The notes beneath the pieces were generated by a model. The model saw only the letters and a list, made by a program, of their open reading frames with translations. It was not told where the DNA came from and made no database searches. Position numbers and translations under genes: made by a program. Positions 45,310-58,798 of a stretch of DNA of 64,000 bases are shown in pieces. Source of the stretch: Lithospermum erythrorhizon (lineage: Eukaryota > Streptophyta > Magnoliopsida > Boraginales > Boraginaceae); assembly GCA_019722365.1 (NCBI GenBank), contig JADFUC010001283.1:62001-126000 (forward strand), in the 5' to 3' direction. How positions within the stretch are numbered: the first letter of the stretch is position 1; each line of letters begins with the position of its first letter.

Positions 45310-45323
45310 GGTTCTTGATACCA
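45310..45323 (-). other. Primer-binding site of the copia element
   Basis: The minus strand reads TGGTATCAAGAACC, three bases after the LTR end. It begins with the TGGTATCA that pairs with the 3' end of initiator methionine tRNA, the usual primer of plant copia elements. It fixes the element's minus-strand orientation. Confidence 0.85.
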
Positions 45324-45325
45324 AT

Positions 45326-45760
45326 TGTTAGAATAATTTAATCATTATCATGTGAATCATCAAGAACAATAAACTAGATACGGAAGCGTACCCAAAGAAT
45401 CCATGTGTAGTGCTTCAATTTGTGATCTTCCTTTAGTAAGTTTGATCTTCCTTTTGAAACACACCAATTCCTTATACTCAATATTGATGGGATACAAAGA
45501 GAGATTTCAATACGACTTTTGATAAAATATTGAAGGGGGTATGTTAAATGGGGACCATAACTTATATTTATAAAGTAACCTTTTGGCAGTTACCAATATT
45601 TCAAATCTACCCTCATCGATAAGAAATATTAATCGTGTATTTTACACGTTCATTTCCATGACACTTTAATATATATATACTTTATAATAATGCAACACAT
45701 CGAATTACATTTGTGTCCCATAATGTAATATATTACAAATATATTCCAATAATAATTGCA
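45326..45760 (-). repeat. 5' LTR of the copia element
   Basis: 435 bp running (minus strand) from TGCAATTATTATTGG to ATTCTAACA, next to the primer-binding site. A TATA-like TTTATAAATATAAG lies near 45575. The U5 part is the one repeated at 42975-43124. Confidence 0.75.
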
Positions 45761-47060
45761 TAAATAGTTTTCGGAGCTCGTTAAAAGTTAAGAGTTAGAT
45801 TCGAAGTTTGTATTGGTGCAATAGTTTTTGAAGTTTCAAATTTATTACACAAATGGTATTTTTGTTCTATGTGTGATGCATCGCTATATTTTGACATGGC
45901 ATAAATGAATTTCTTATGTAATCGTGCTGTTCACATGAATGAGTCTTTCCTTATTTAATTGTTGTTACTATGCAACATTGATGAAAGAAAATGATGGTTT
46001 CTGCAACAAGTTTACAACTTCAAAGACTATTATTGAAATAATGAAAATTTTGTAGACTGTCTTGGATTCTTTAAATTATTGGGATTATTCGTGAAATTGT
46101 ATAAATGATTTATATATATAAAAGGGGATGGGAGATTCTGTTTCAAATGGAGACAAATGAGATTTGCCAATTTCACTTCTAGAAATGGTAATGCCATGCA
46201 TATTGCCATGATAAAAGGGGTTTCTTCTAACTTCAGAGTTGGGAAAGTATGGGCTGTTCCTTGAGTGCAATAGTTTACAAGTGCATCGAACAAGATGAAA
46301 ATCAAAAGAAAAACAATAATTCAATATGGGAGATTTTAAAGCTGCACAAAATATTCAATTCTCATGAATATAGAGTAGGTGTAGGTAGGTAGGTAGATGT
46401 TGGACATCGAGTATTGGTGGATTTTTTTTCTATCAGACGGGTTTTAAATTGTATTAATGCAATAGCTATTACGTTATAACTTTTTAATTAAAATCTTTAT
46501 ATCTATCAATGTACCAACTTGAATTAGGATTATTATTTAGCCAATATTAGAATTTTTCGTTTGGTAAAGATTTCAAATCATTGATTAAAAACAATAATAA
46601 TCGATAGGAAAGATTTCAAATCATTGATTAAAGACAATAGACACATTCAAAAATTACAAATAATTATTTTATAATTTTTCAGATAAATTGAACCAAGATT
46701 GAACGTATCCAATTTTCAAAATTCATGTCTTAGATATTTAAAATCGTCTCAATATCATCTCACAGGAAATTAAAACTCATTTTAGAAACATGTAACTATA
46801 TTTAAATTTGTTTTTCGTTATAAAAAAAACTTTTAATTGAAAAATATGGCAATATTTATGGTGACATGGTGCATGGTACACCACTTAACTAAAGTCTTTA
46901 TGTGTCAATCGGCCTTTTATATGTGACCCAAAATTTAATTAATCAATTCAACATGTTAGTTATCCGTGCCAGGAAATCTCAGCTGCTGATTTATGACAGT
47001 GAGGGATTTGGATGAAAGTCCATGAACTATAAAGGGATAGGGATAGGTTGGATTTGTTGC
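45761..47060. other. Intergenic, nothing recognised
   Basis: AT-rich sequence. Overlapping minus-strand frames of 80-90 codons near 46030-46324 have no recognisable features. AAGATTTCAAATCATTGATT occurs near 46568 and again near 46610. Confidence 0.55.
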
Positions 47061-47124
47061 TGATCTTGGCTTGGAACCCACAACAGCTTGTTTGATCTTG
47101 GCTTGGAACCCACAACAGCTTGTT
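47061..47124. repeat. Perfect head-to-tail 32-bp duplication
   Basis: 47061-47092 and 47093-47124 are identical and adjacent (each starts TGATCTTGGCTTGGAACCCA). Perfect identity suggests a recent duplication or polymorphic copy number. Confidence 0.95.
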
Positions 47125-48399
47125 ATCGCAGTGGACTACTTTTTTTAGTAATGACATTAATTGGCACAGGATGTTAACCGGTACGGTTTCCCAACTTTTC
47201 ACCTCCGCTAATTTTATGTTTATTTGGATGCAACAGAATCGTTTTGAAGCGGTCGCAAGTTGGTTATGGCGATCCTTTCTAACGATTCTGATTTATAAAT
47301 TCTACCGGTTTTTTAGCGAGCCGATTTTTGAATCGAATTGGTTTGATTAACTAATGGGTGGTTGGGTCATCCGGTTCGATTCGGATGTCTTTCTTACTTC
47401 ACGTGTGGTGTTGTGGTAGCGACACTATCGTGCACGAATTTGAGGAAGGGACAGATTCAGGTCTGTTGAAGAAAACTTTGTCGAAGGCTCAAATATGAAT
47501 AACGAACAAATGAAACTAGTTGATTAGCAACGCTCTTTAATGTCATTTAAGAATAAGAGCATACCCAGGATGCATGGAGAAAAAGTCGACTTGGGATCCT
47601 CTCTGTGTTACATTTCTCAAGAGTTTGTCACATTATATAAACCCCAATGTCATGTGAATTAGGTTTTAATCTCTGATTAATTATCTAGACACAATCAGTA
47701 GCATAGTAAAAAATCTTAAAATTAATATTTTAAAAATCTACGTGTACCAAAGATTTGTGCGTTTTGAATTTTAATAGTTGTTTTTTTTTTTCCAATTTTG
47801 AGCCTTAGCTAACTTTTAATGTGTTATATATTTATTTGGAAAATATATCGATATATAGTATTTTGTATATTTTACCATAAATAAGCATTAATTTTAGTTA
47901 GATAAGTTTTTGGATGTCAATCAAGATCGTAAAGTGTGTTGATCTTTGACCATCAAAAGGCAAACTTGATAATTTTGTAGGGATGGAGGGAGTAGTAACT
48001 AATTTTAATTGAAATTTTTAATTTAATTTATAAATATTTTTTGTAACAATTATTAAGTATATAGTAAAAGCCCATTTGTCAAGTTTGAAAATCACCATGT
48101 ATTAAAAATAATTTTCATTTAATTGGAAGTGACAAAACAGAAATCTTGAATAATGCATTTAAAACATTAAACAATTATGACCCCATGGACTTTATATATG
48201 TTCCAATTAACAAATAGTAAATATTTTTTGTAACAATTTTTAAGCATATAATAAAACCTCGTATTAATCATGAATAATATTAAAAAAAAGATTCCATTTT
48301 AATTAGAAATTTGACCACATGGCTGTGCATTTTAGACTTCACCAAACAATTAAGACACTTAAGCTTTATATATAGTATAGATTCCCATAAAAGTAGGAG
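47125..48399. other. Intergenic with a CGGTT patch
   Basis: 47175-47390 contains CCGGTACGGTTTC, CTACCGGTTTTTTAGCG and CCGGTTCGATTCGG, similar to the patches at 27.2 and 27.7 kb. The rest is AT-rich. GGGATGGAGGGAGTA near 47980 looks like an orphan Stowaway end. Confidence 0.45.
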
Positions 48400-51219
48400 A
48401 CCAATTGTTAGATTAAATGATAGGTATAGCCTTTGAGGGGAAGGTTTTCCAATTAAAGCTTCTAGCTTTTCGGGTTTTTAATCAAATTAATGAAAATAAT
48501 AAATTAGAGTAGGTTGAGCCCAATTGATTAAACAACTACCGAAGCCTAGAATGATTAGTCGAGAGTTAAACAATAAATATATAAATCAAATGGAATAGAT
48601 AAAAGACTTGGAAAGTAAAGAGAGATAAGGAAGAGAGACAATCACCAAGATTTTAACGAGCGGTTCCCCTAATTATGACCTTAGGCTTGCCAACCTCGGG
48701 TTTAGGTAACGATAACTAATGGCAGATTTTTTTGTACAAGCAAGCAACTTTTCTCACAAGACTATTGTATCAAACACCTAGTATCTGACTAAGTGACCAT
48801 AGCTCCAGGCCAAAGTTCGCCTCTAATCAACCTAGACTAGGAACCAAAGCCCTCGCTCCTAGGATTTCTCTACTACTCCAAACTAGAATAGCAGCCACAA
48901 TGCTGCACTGCACAAGGAATTTCCCCAAAACCAATCACAAAAGTTGAATGTGATTATAATATGACTATGGAAGCAACAAACTAAAGTTATAGGACAAGTA
49001 TGGGAAGCTTTTTTACTTTTGCCTTTTGAGATTTCAAGAAAGATTGAATATTTAAAATGATAGACGAGGGGTTCAGAATGAAAAGTTGCTTAAATAGTCT
49101 TTAAAAGGCTGCTTGAGAGAAATATCGCCGTTTGAGACCCGTGAGATGGGGATGCTGACGAACTATGATTATGCTGGAGTACTTGGCTATAAATTGAGCC
49201 TGTGAGGCCTCAACCGAGACGGGGTCTCGATGATCTCAGTAAATAATAGCATGGACCCTAACGAGAGGACTTGGTCTCGATGCATGCTTAATGAAAGGAA
49301 TCGAAACCTTGCGTCGTCGGGAAAACCCACTCGATGGGGTGGGTAGCCAATAACTGCTGCTACTAAAATAAGGAATGCTTTTCATGCAATTCTCGAAACT
49401 AAATAACACACAATCATTTGTATAAGCCTTGACCATGATCTAATCGATACTTAGGAATTAAGGACTATCTATATTTTCATCATTCCAAGAATTAAGCATA
49501 CATAGTTTATAACTTTCATCTGAAAATAGCAAAACTAAGTAGTAGGGTTTCGCCTGGCGCCTACAACAGTGCAGGTTACAAGATCCTGCATGGCTTGGCT
49601 AGGTTATTTCGATCGCCCAGAGTCTCTGAACATCGATCAACCTTTGTAAGCCTCGAACTTCTCAACGATGAAACCTAAGCAAGTTCACTTGGCGGAATTA
49701 CGTTTAAACAATAATTTGTTATCAAAAAATATTTGGATCAAATTTTCATTATTCAACAAAATCCACAGATGATAACAAATTGACATACTAAGGGGAGAGA
49801 GATATAAACAAAAAGCATAGCTCCCTCGGCACATAAAGTTGCCGAAATTGTTTAACAAACAGTCTAACTAAGGAATGCTCTGTCATTTAAGTTTCCGGAA
49901 ACCGAAAGCTTAACAACTTTCTTTTTAGGAATAGTCGAGATGGGCAACAAAAATAATAAGCGATCGTAAATAACATTTCAATACAATATCCAACAACGAT
50001 AACATAATAACATGGTATGACAAGATAAAGTGCCAAAGAAAGCAACTAATATAATATCCGAAAACATGACAATGTGAGACATAATATAACAAAAGCGAAA
50101 AAGTTGAAAACAATCATACAGCAGTCATCACAAGGGATAACAAAGTAATACATAGACAATCGATAAATCAGACATTAAAACAGATTAGGCAAGTCAGTCT
50201 TCATCTTGGACCGCTCTGACAGTGTCCCGCTGACATAAATGTCATCGATTACATAGTCATCAGCCCAGCCGTACGAATTGGTAGGGCGGATATTGAAGCA
50301 GGCAGCCTCGCCGCGTTAGTAGCCTCGACCTCCACTCACCATGCATTCGGGTGCTCCGAGAACTTAGCATGCGCCGTGTACCGTTAGCATCCAAAGAAAC
50401 ATAGGAGACTTAGTCAGCCCTTTGACATATTTCTTTATTGTCTTGTTGTCCTTGATTGAGTTCTTTGCCCTTAATAAGTTGGGCTTGATTGTCTTGATGC
50501 CTTTTGTCTTCGTCGAGCTACGTTGACCTCTCCTGCATCTTTCGTTGAAGATTTTGCTTCGCGTCTGCACCAAAGAGACATGAATCCCCATGACTCCATT
50601 TTATTTCCATGATTATCATATTCCTGTTATTATTCATCGTCATAGAAAATGCGGGGATCTCTAGTCAAATGCTCAGGACATGTTTCCTGCCCGTCATTGT
50701 AAATTGTCTTTTCCCCATCCTCTCGATTCTAGCCAACATCCGTTTCCTAAAATTCGATTGTTGTGGTAGACCTGTAATTATGAGCTGAAGTAGTCCTTGT
50801 TTCACCTATGGGTTTCCCATCAGCAGGGTTTTCTCGAGGAAACAAACTATCACCGCCCCAATTTCCGTAATGGGTGATTAGCGTCCACTATAGGGAAGAG
50901 TGGTTGCCTTATTATTCCGCATTTAGTGTCATGGGGAGAGACTATGAAAGATAGAGATTTATCCTTTCTCCGTGACACTTATAGGTCGAGGTTAGAAAAC
51001 CTTATTGGATTCCTATCTTAGGATCCGACGGGGATAAGGACTTGCTGCTTTTATTGGGTAGATCTCGCCTCCATTATGCAAGTGTAAAGCATGAAATCGT
51101 GTGGTGCCCTACTGTACCCTATAACCATTCCTAAATCTTTTAGCGTTGTTAACTTCCGTCACAGAGCAAGCGTATGAACAATCCTCCGAAGGCCATGCCG
51201 TTCGCGCTGACTCACCAAA
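48400..51219 (-). mobile_element. Fragments of LTR retrotransposons flanking the nested copia element
   Basis: 48640-48960 has CACCAAGATTTTAACGAGCG followed by a long stretch without open frames, like retrotransposon LTR or leader DNA. 49090-49300 carries GGTCTCGATG twice. 50190-51219 is moderately GC-rich with a Lys/Arg-rich minus-strand frame (50364-50591) that may be decayed gag. At 51219 it is interrupted by the copia LTR and appears to resume at 59752. Family assignment is not possible by eye. Confidence 0.45.
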
Positions 51220-52145
51220 TGTTGGAAAATTACGCATCTAATTCACCAATAAACATAGAAAAATGCAACCAAGATTGAATAAATGTAATGACAAATTATA
51301 AAACATACATATATAAATCATACACATATGAATACCAAAGAGTACTTACAATAAGCACGGATATTAACAACTTTCTTCCTCATGAATCCTCCATAGAATA
51401 CACCAGTGACTTCCAGGTAGAAATACCTCCAGTTAAATGCACTTTTGAGAATTGGTTGGTCTCGCGATTGGATTATTCCTAGAATCTTCTGGCGTTTGGA
51501 CAGAATTTGAGTCAAAACTTTGACTTAAAACCCAAAAGGGAGAGGGAGGGTGGCGAAATGAGAGGATGGGGAGAGGAAAATAAAATCATGGGTTTTCAGT
51601 AATCTTTTCCTTTATATAGTCCCTTTTGATTTCGATGAATAGGCAGTTAGTTTGATAAATGGTGCTAGTTAATAACTTATTACTAAATGGGTAAGTAACC
51701 TTGATTCTTAATAAACTATCTTGTTAAACCGTCAGTTGAAATAACAAGTTAATGTCGATTAGGTTTTTGTCCAATTGTATTTTACATTATCGATGTAAAA
51801 CTCTCGATTAGATTATCTCGTTGATGCCCAATCAACTCCCAATTTAACAATCTCGATTTAATTCCATCATTGAAATATAAATGAAACTTAATTATTGTGT
51901 GTGTGAGCATGCAGGCTCTAGATAATAATAGCAGTATAATAATATGTTAGTAATTTATGATTATTATATCGATTATCATGGGATCTAGCGATATGGCATA
52001 CTTAATATTGCTCATGGTTATTTATTATAATTACTATTTATTTAACATAGTTTGAGTAATCTCATTTAACTAAAACTTGTAAATGAATTATTCTAATAAT
52101 TTTTGCAACGGGAATAATTATGAAATCAAATATAGTTTTCTGACA
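51220..52145 (-). repeat. 3' LTR of the nested copia element
   Basis: 926 bp, plus-strand ends TGTTGGAAAATTACGC and GTTTTCTGACA (TG...CA). It shares many blocks with 58799-59751: ATGACAAATTAYAAAAC, TTTTCCYTTATATAGTCCCTTTTG, GTTGATNNNNAATCAACTCCC, AACAATCTCGATTTAATTCCAT and TTTGAGTAATCTCRTTTAACT. The TTATATAG word may be part of a promoter on either strand. Confidence 0.8.
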
Positions 52146-53805
52146 ATATTTTGCCCTTGGGCCTTTACAATTCATTTATCACGCGATCTCTAGTCATAGG
52201 CTTACCATAAGAGCGTGTCACTTAAACACCATTTCTTTACCATTGGTGAATCATATTGCTATGGCGTTCCATGCAGCCAATTAGTCCCAAACCCATTTTG
52301 AGAGGCTTGGGAATACACCTTGTATATCAAGGATGGATAAATCCTTATAATATATCAACTTTTACCTACTTCTATACTTAACATGTCACCCCTAACATAT
52401 GCCATAATAATCCCAGCAAGGTAGACATTTGGCCTTAGTCAAAGCACAACTCATATAACATAGTAGTTATATCCCCTTGAGTCTAATAATTGTTAAAACT
52501 GCGGGTTCTAAGCAAACATCATGGGACACGAGATATACATATCTTATATGATTTTGCGGTTATCAATCAACTCCTCATTTATACCAAGCGATAGCCCACT
52601 TAAGATTGATCAAAGGCACCGATACTTTTGATTATCAATCAACGTGTTGATTATTGAAATGCTTGTCGCCCAGGCTGTGACTTGTCGACCAAGGTGAATG
52701 ACTCTATATTTCTAGACTTGAAAAGGTTTTCTTTGTGATGCTTCCAGTTGCCTCTCTAATTGTATGGTATTGGGGACTTCATTTCTAGGAAACGAGTTTA
52801 TATAAATTAAGACAAATAAACCCATAGACATAGTAAAAAGAATTGATATATAAGAAGCCGTAATATTCAATTGTGTTCCACCTTATAGGAGTCGATACTA
52901 ACTCCCCACTGAATCTAAACGCCTTTGTGACATTTTATTCAGAGCAATGTTCGTGCATGTTAAATGCGTGCTTTACTTTGAGATAGTGGCTTAGTGAAGG
53001 GGTGGCAACGATGGCTGGTTTCTACTTTCATCTTTGATATCCCTACATTAAAAGCGTATCTCTGTCAGGTGATACTTTACAGACTCTACTTGGATTTGTG
53101 ATGTGCTCGGGGTTCCTTGGCTTTAGACAAATGCCACGATATTGTCACACAGTTCTCCCATGGTCTTGATAAGTCAATTTCTTAATCCAGCCAAGCAACT
53201 GCGTCCGATCTATGATGTACTTAGATTCCATAGTAGAATGGCTACAATATTCTATTTGCGGAACTTCTCCAGGAATCTTTTGCTCTACCATTGAAGCCAA
53301 AATACGTACCCAGTGGGAGCAGTAATCATCTCTGTCGGTTTGGAAATTGGCGGTGTACCCGGTGATAACCGACTCTTACATCTCCGCGTATACGAGAATA
53401 CATCTTTAGTTTCTTACCGGATACTTCAAGATGCCCTTTATTCGCAATCGGTAAGCTCTCACAGATTAACTTGGAAAATATCGGTGGTAGCACTTAGATG
53501 CATCTGATCGTCGGGTCGTATAGCGACATGAACATACATGATGGATACATGGTGAAGCGTGAGATTATGTAATTCGTCTTGTTAAATACCGGCGCTAGTG
53601 GTGGGACACTATGACTTTACCCAGGTTGAACTCCATGTCCTAAATGGGAGATGACATTCTTGAATCATTCGTTTTAAAGACCTTTTGGCTACCTTACCTT
53701 ATTTATATAGATGTCACAGCGAAGTCCAATTAGCCGGTTAGCAATCTCGATGAATTTTGATTTTGAGAATGTATTGTGCCGCCAAATCCTTCATTGAAAA
53801 CTATC

Positions 53806-54063
53806 TTACTGACAATCCTTGATTGAGTTTAAGTAACTTCTATTGTTACCAATGATTGAAACCATCATCGACATACCACGACTATAAAGGCTATATAATT
53901 CCCTTTCTTGCTGTATACAGGAGTTAACTGCCGTTCGATGAATCCAAAATCTTTGGTCAACATTAAAATGAGGAATTCGACTACGGGATGCTTGCTTGAG
54001 ACCATAAATGGACCTCACATGGCTTACAAACCTTCGGTCCTTCAAGGGACATGTAAAAAACAC
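53806..54063 (-). pseudogene. Copia reverse transcriptase remnant
   Basis: The minus strand encodes VRSIYGLKQASRSRIPHFN, the copia RT word SIYGLKQASRxW with Trp replaced by Arg, followed by the degenerate next block. The catalytic YVDD survives at 53864-53875 but in a different frame from its neighbours, showing a nearby frameshift. Confidence 0.8.
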
Positions 54064-55617
54064 AGGAGGGTTATATACATCTATCTAGCATCTTCACCGA
54101 AAGTTTCCATTCAACTGATGCTACATCCATTTGCCATATTTCACTTAGTCACAGAATCATGATGATAAGATTATCAAGATAGACTTAAGCATAGCCCACG
54201 GGTGAATAGGTTTCATCATAGTCAATACCATGAATTTGCTTGAAATCTTTCGCCCACGAGCTTCTCTTTGAAAACATGGATGTTCCCGTCTTTGTCTGTG
54301 TTTTTCTTAAATACCGTTTACACTTTCGGTAGTGACGCCGTTGATGCTCTAACAAGGACCAAATCTTGTTTTGGTACCATCAGATATCTCGAACATGGCT
54401 ATCGGTCATTTATCGACATCTTTGCTATTCATTGCCTCACCGTAAGAGGTAGGCTCGTCGGCTTCGATAAAGCTTCGCATACCAATTTTGGTTCACAGCG
54501 ATCTTTATTGGATCTCCTAAAGTTGGCTCCTCCAACTACAATGGATGAAGAATTGGATCTTTTGTATGTAGAAGATGCTAATTCGCTTGTGGTGTGTCGG
54601 GTTAATCTACACACGGACATATTGAGAGTTCTTACGTCGTCTTGAGTTTCCTCCCAGAGATGGAACACTTAAACTCTGACGCTTTTGGACGGATATTCCT
54701 TTTTCGAGGAATTCTCACGATCCCAACGAATATTTTATTCACATGTGGGTAGAAGTAGTCCTGCACGGTTTTCCTTGGGATAACCAATAAGTAGCATATC
54801 ATCGGACTTGGTATTTAGTTTATCTTTTGATAGTTTCTTGACATAAGTTTCCTGACCCCAATCCTGAAAATAACTTAGAGACTGAGCCACAGTTCATGAG
54901 GAATTTTCTCTGTTGTTAAGTTTGTTTATTTAATGTAGGTGATGCTGCTTTAATCATGTCCCCGACTAAGCGGATTAGATAGACTCATCAAAGATCGAAC
55001 CGTATCGAGGCAAGATTCGATTCCTCGCTTCAAAATGACCATTATGTTGTGGCGTTCAATTTTATGATGAGTTGTAGAAACGATAAACTCTCTAAGATGA
55101 TCGTTGAACTACGTGGCTTAAGTATTCTCCTCCTACATCGGATAGAAGAATCTTTATAGTCTTGTTCGATTGGTTTTAATACTTCATTTAAATTCCTTAG
55201 ATTTCTCAAGGATTCATGTTTGTGTTTCGCCAGAGATAAACATACCCATATCTACTATAATAATCGATTAAGCGTAATGGAAATGCTTGTAACCACTCTT
55301 TGCGGATGTGTTCAGTGGTCAGCATCACATTGATTGTATGATCCCCGATAAATCACGCCGCTTTCGTTGTATCCGGTGAAAGGGAGATTTGGTCATTTGT
55401 GACAAGATTCGCGTACTTTGTATGATTCACCATTGAAACCTTGATGTTATTCCACGGAATTGAAGTTTCTTGATCGTTTCGTTTATATGACTGTACAACG
55501 ATACCATAGGTATGTAGAGTTTAAGTCGTTACACTTATTCTTTAAGATTAACGTTATATTGCTCGACAGATGTGTCTAAAATATATAGACCAATGTGGAG
55601 AGATGAATTACCATAGA

Positions 55618-55827
55618 TTATATCATTTTTGGAGATCCCAATTGCATTGGGATCAATTGAAAATAAAAACCGTTATTCCAGAAACCCGAAATGGAGATAA
55701 TGTTCCTGCTTATAGCAGGTACATAGTAAACATTGTTCAAATTTAAGAAAACTAGGCTTGTAGGCAAGTCAAACCAATGGATCCTACTTGCTAGAGCTGA
55801 CTGACAACCGTGCCATTCCACACACAC
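55618..55827 (-). pseudogene. Copia GAG-pre-integrase remnant
   Basis: The minus-strand frame contains LVFLNLNNVYYVPAISRNII followed by SISGFWNNGFYF, the typical L..V.YVP....NLISV..L...G..F block between protease and integrase in copia polyproteins. Downstream, the integrase part is broken by many stops. Confidence 0.75.
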
Positions 55828-58798
55828 TTAGATCCATTTCTTTAGTCTTCTCTTTTGCCCACTTGGGGTCAGCTCTTGCTTCAAATATTGTGAGAACCAC
55901 GGCCGATTATCAGCGCCCACAGTAAATTAAGAGGATTGTACAAACTTGATGCCCATAAATTCCTTTAGTTTGAGTGAATTATTAAACTCTTTTCTATCTT
56001 TATTGAATTTCCTACGGGCCCACTTTCCAGTGACCACTTGGGGTTCTGACCAGTATGACAGGACAATCCTATAGGGAATGCACTTTTCCTTCTTCGTCTT
56101 TGCTGACATTTAAACAGACATCAGTAAAAGCCTTTTTCCCTTACCCAAAAAAACTCATTAGCTTCAACAATGGTAATTTTTTATGTATATCAATGAGAGC
56201 TTAATTGACCTTGTATATGTTATAACCTTTGATGCACTTAGACATCTTGGTTGAAATTTGATCTACATGGTGATAGAAGAATTCTAATTAGTGAGGTTCT
56301 TCGGTATCCCTTAGTCACGCACCCGTTTGCTTGAATCATCACTTCAATTGCACAATCAGATTCACCACTTGATTTTATGATCAAATGAAACACGAAAGGT
56401 TTTTGTTTCCTCATGTTCTCTGGCAGCTCATGATTCACTCGAGCTTCGATGAAAATAATATTGTGCGTAATCTGCATGCATATATGACTGAAACTTTGAT
56501 TCCATCGAGTAAGCATAAGACATTTTTAACTTTTTAGAGCATCCTCTTCCTTAAATTACTTATATTTCTCAGTAGCATCATTGTCCCGGAGGCCTTTTAG
56601 GAATTCCTTTATATAAGACATATTGGTCTTTTCCAGTGCAAACTTGAAATTTGCACCATTAACATGTAGCGAGTTAAAGTTGTTTGAAGCAGGTTTTTAG
56701 GTGTTTTAAGGGCAGCCATTTCGATTCTACAAGAATAAGTATAAAACAAACGGTTTAGTAATCTATCATGTCCAAATGCTTACAAAATAAATTGTAAATG
56801 TTTTGATATAATGTCTCTACAAAATATATTATTATCCGAGACCTACTATACTATAATTTCCAAATAAGCGACCACTACTTGTACATTTTGAAGGGCATTA
56901 TAGCGATGGGATTAACTAATCAATTATGCTTAAACATGACATAACTCTTGTGTCACTAGCGTAAATGAATACTTGGAATGATCATCGAAAGCCTCTGGCG
57001 TTGAGTCAAAATCATGACATGATCCATTGTCCTCTTGTCCATGATACTAGATGCAACGCCTTTTCCTTGTGCCGGTGTTCATTGATAACTTCCATAGCTT
57101 TAAATTTAGTCTTAATCCACGTTTGTAAATTTTGTGATTTATATATTATTTGATTAATTATTTAACATATAACGCAACCACATTACTCGAAGTAATAAAC
57201 ACATCATGAAAAATAAAATAAATAATACACATTTAGGAGGTATATGATATGATCCTAAAATAATAAAATAATAAATCTATTACTGACAACAAGTGTAATC
57301 TTGTATTATTGACTTTTGGAAACAAATTTGGGTGAAACTTATACATCTTAATCATCGCGGTTGTACATTTCGGCCCCAGTAAACGGCTAAGATAACTTAC
57401 GGGCTTGTGGGTAAAATAAAATAAATAAAAGCGACTTCAGCCGGTGGTGTCTGACAGGATAAGCAGTTCGTGAACCATATTTCAAAAAATACAACTAAGT
57501 CATGCTCAATATATCTCCTTTTCCATTTCCATTTACAATAAATAATAAAATTGAAACTTACTACTTCTGCATTTAATATATTAAGCAGTGCAGTTAAATG
57601 ACTCGCCCAAAAGTCATTAAGCAATTAATGCTATTAAGTATGAAATAAAACATGTCATTAATTCATAATAATCATGCACTTAATACGCAATAAACATGCA
57701 ATCAATTATATAATAAAATACAATAAACACTAATTATGAGGTTGAGATAATACTCGGGTCAATTCAAATTTCAAATACATATTGATTGTAATCGTATAGA
57801 TAATTTCTATTTTTTTTTATCATACTAGGCAAAATCAATCACATAAATATACAATTTAAATGTGATAGGGAAATTAATTCAAAAATTTGAATCTCATAGT
57901 ATATCCATCAAAATCTATATAATAATTAAAATACATTAATTAACATATATTTTGTATGCAATAGTTATTCTGATCGCCTTCCCCATTATCTAATAAAATA
58001 ATTATTACAATAATCGTTTCAAATAATTTAACTAGAAATTTATAGCTGATTATATAATTAAACCATTTCGATTAATAATTTTAAGCGGTTAGGGTTTTGT
58101 AACAACGAATCCGAGGAAGACACGCGCCGGACCGCCCGGATGAATTCGTCAGAGCCTTTCTGGCGTTGCGAATCGTTTGGCAGCGGGGCCCAGCATACGG
58201 AGAACCTCGCCGAGAATTCGCGCCTCCATTTCACAAAAATTCAAGTTTTCGATTCGGTTCAAATGTTTTGGAAAAATAGATTTGAATATAAACACGTTCA
58301 AAAATTCTAAAATTTTTATCGGACATTCAGCATGATGTTCTTGAACTTTTCAGTGTAATTTCATAACAAGAATTTACCAAAATTAATTATACAACAAACA
58401 TTTTAGAAATCAAAACATTATTTTGGGACACTTAAACTATCTAAAAGTGCAATTTTTTTTTGGAATGGTTCTCGTCCATACGGAATGCAGACGAAAATTG
58501 GTGGAATTGTTCAAATTTTTAAACTCCTGAATTCTAATAAAACGTTTAGATTTCAATCCAAAAATATTTTAAAAATCCTTTCAATTCATGAAGCACAAAT
58601 CTAAATTCGAATCATCAAAATTAATAATATGATAAACTTGAACAACTGTATAAAACATATATTTATTCATGAATCAATTTTTTCATAACATATTTTCATT
58701 GTCAAATATATAATATTAAAAGCGATATAAAATGTTTATATAATAAATTATATATAAAATATAATCGAAAATATACAACAACATGCTCGCGTCTTGGC

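Larger units (their letters stand above)
42975..45760 (-). mobile_element. Ty1-copia retrotransposon, internally deleted, gag kept
   Basis: In minus-strand order: 5' LTR (45760-45326), primer-binding site (45323-45310), leader with a SINE-like insertion (45237-44962), gag (44137-43124), then a direct jump into the last 150 bp of the 3' LTR (43124-42975). The protease-to-RNase H region and the 5' part of the 3' LTR are gone. The right border (45760, ...AATTGCA) is set by the TG...CA rule only. No clear 5-bp target duplication was found. Confidence 0.82.

Noticed and set aside
42970..45765. Target duplication of the gag-only copia element
   Set aside because: Flanks ATAAT/TAATT on the left and TAAAT on the right do not match well enough, and both LTR ends are uncertain by a base or more.
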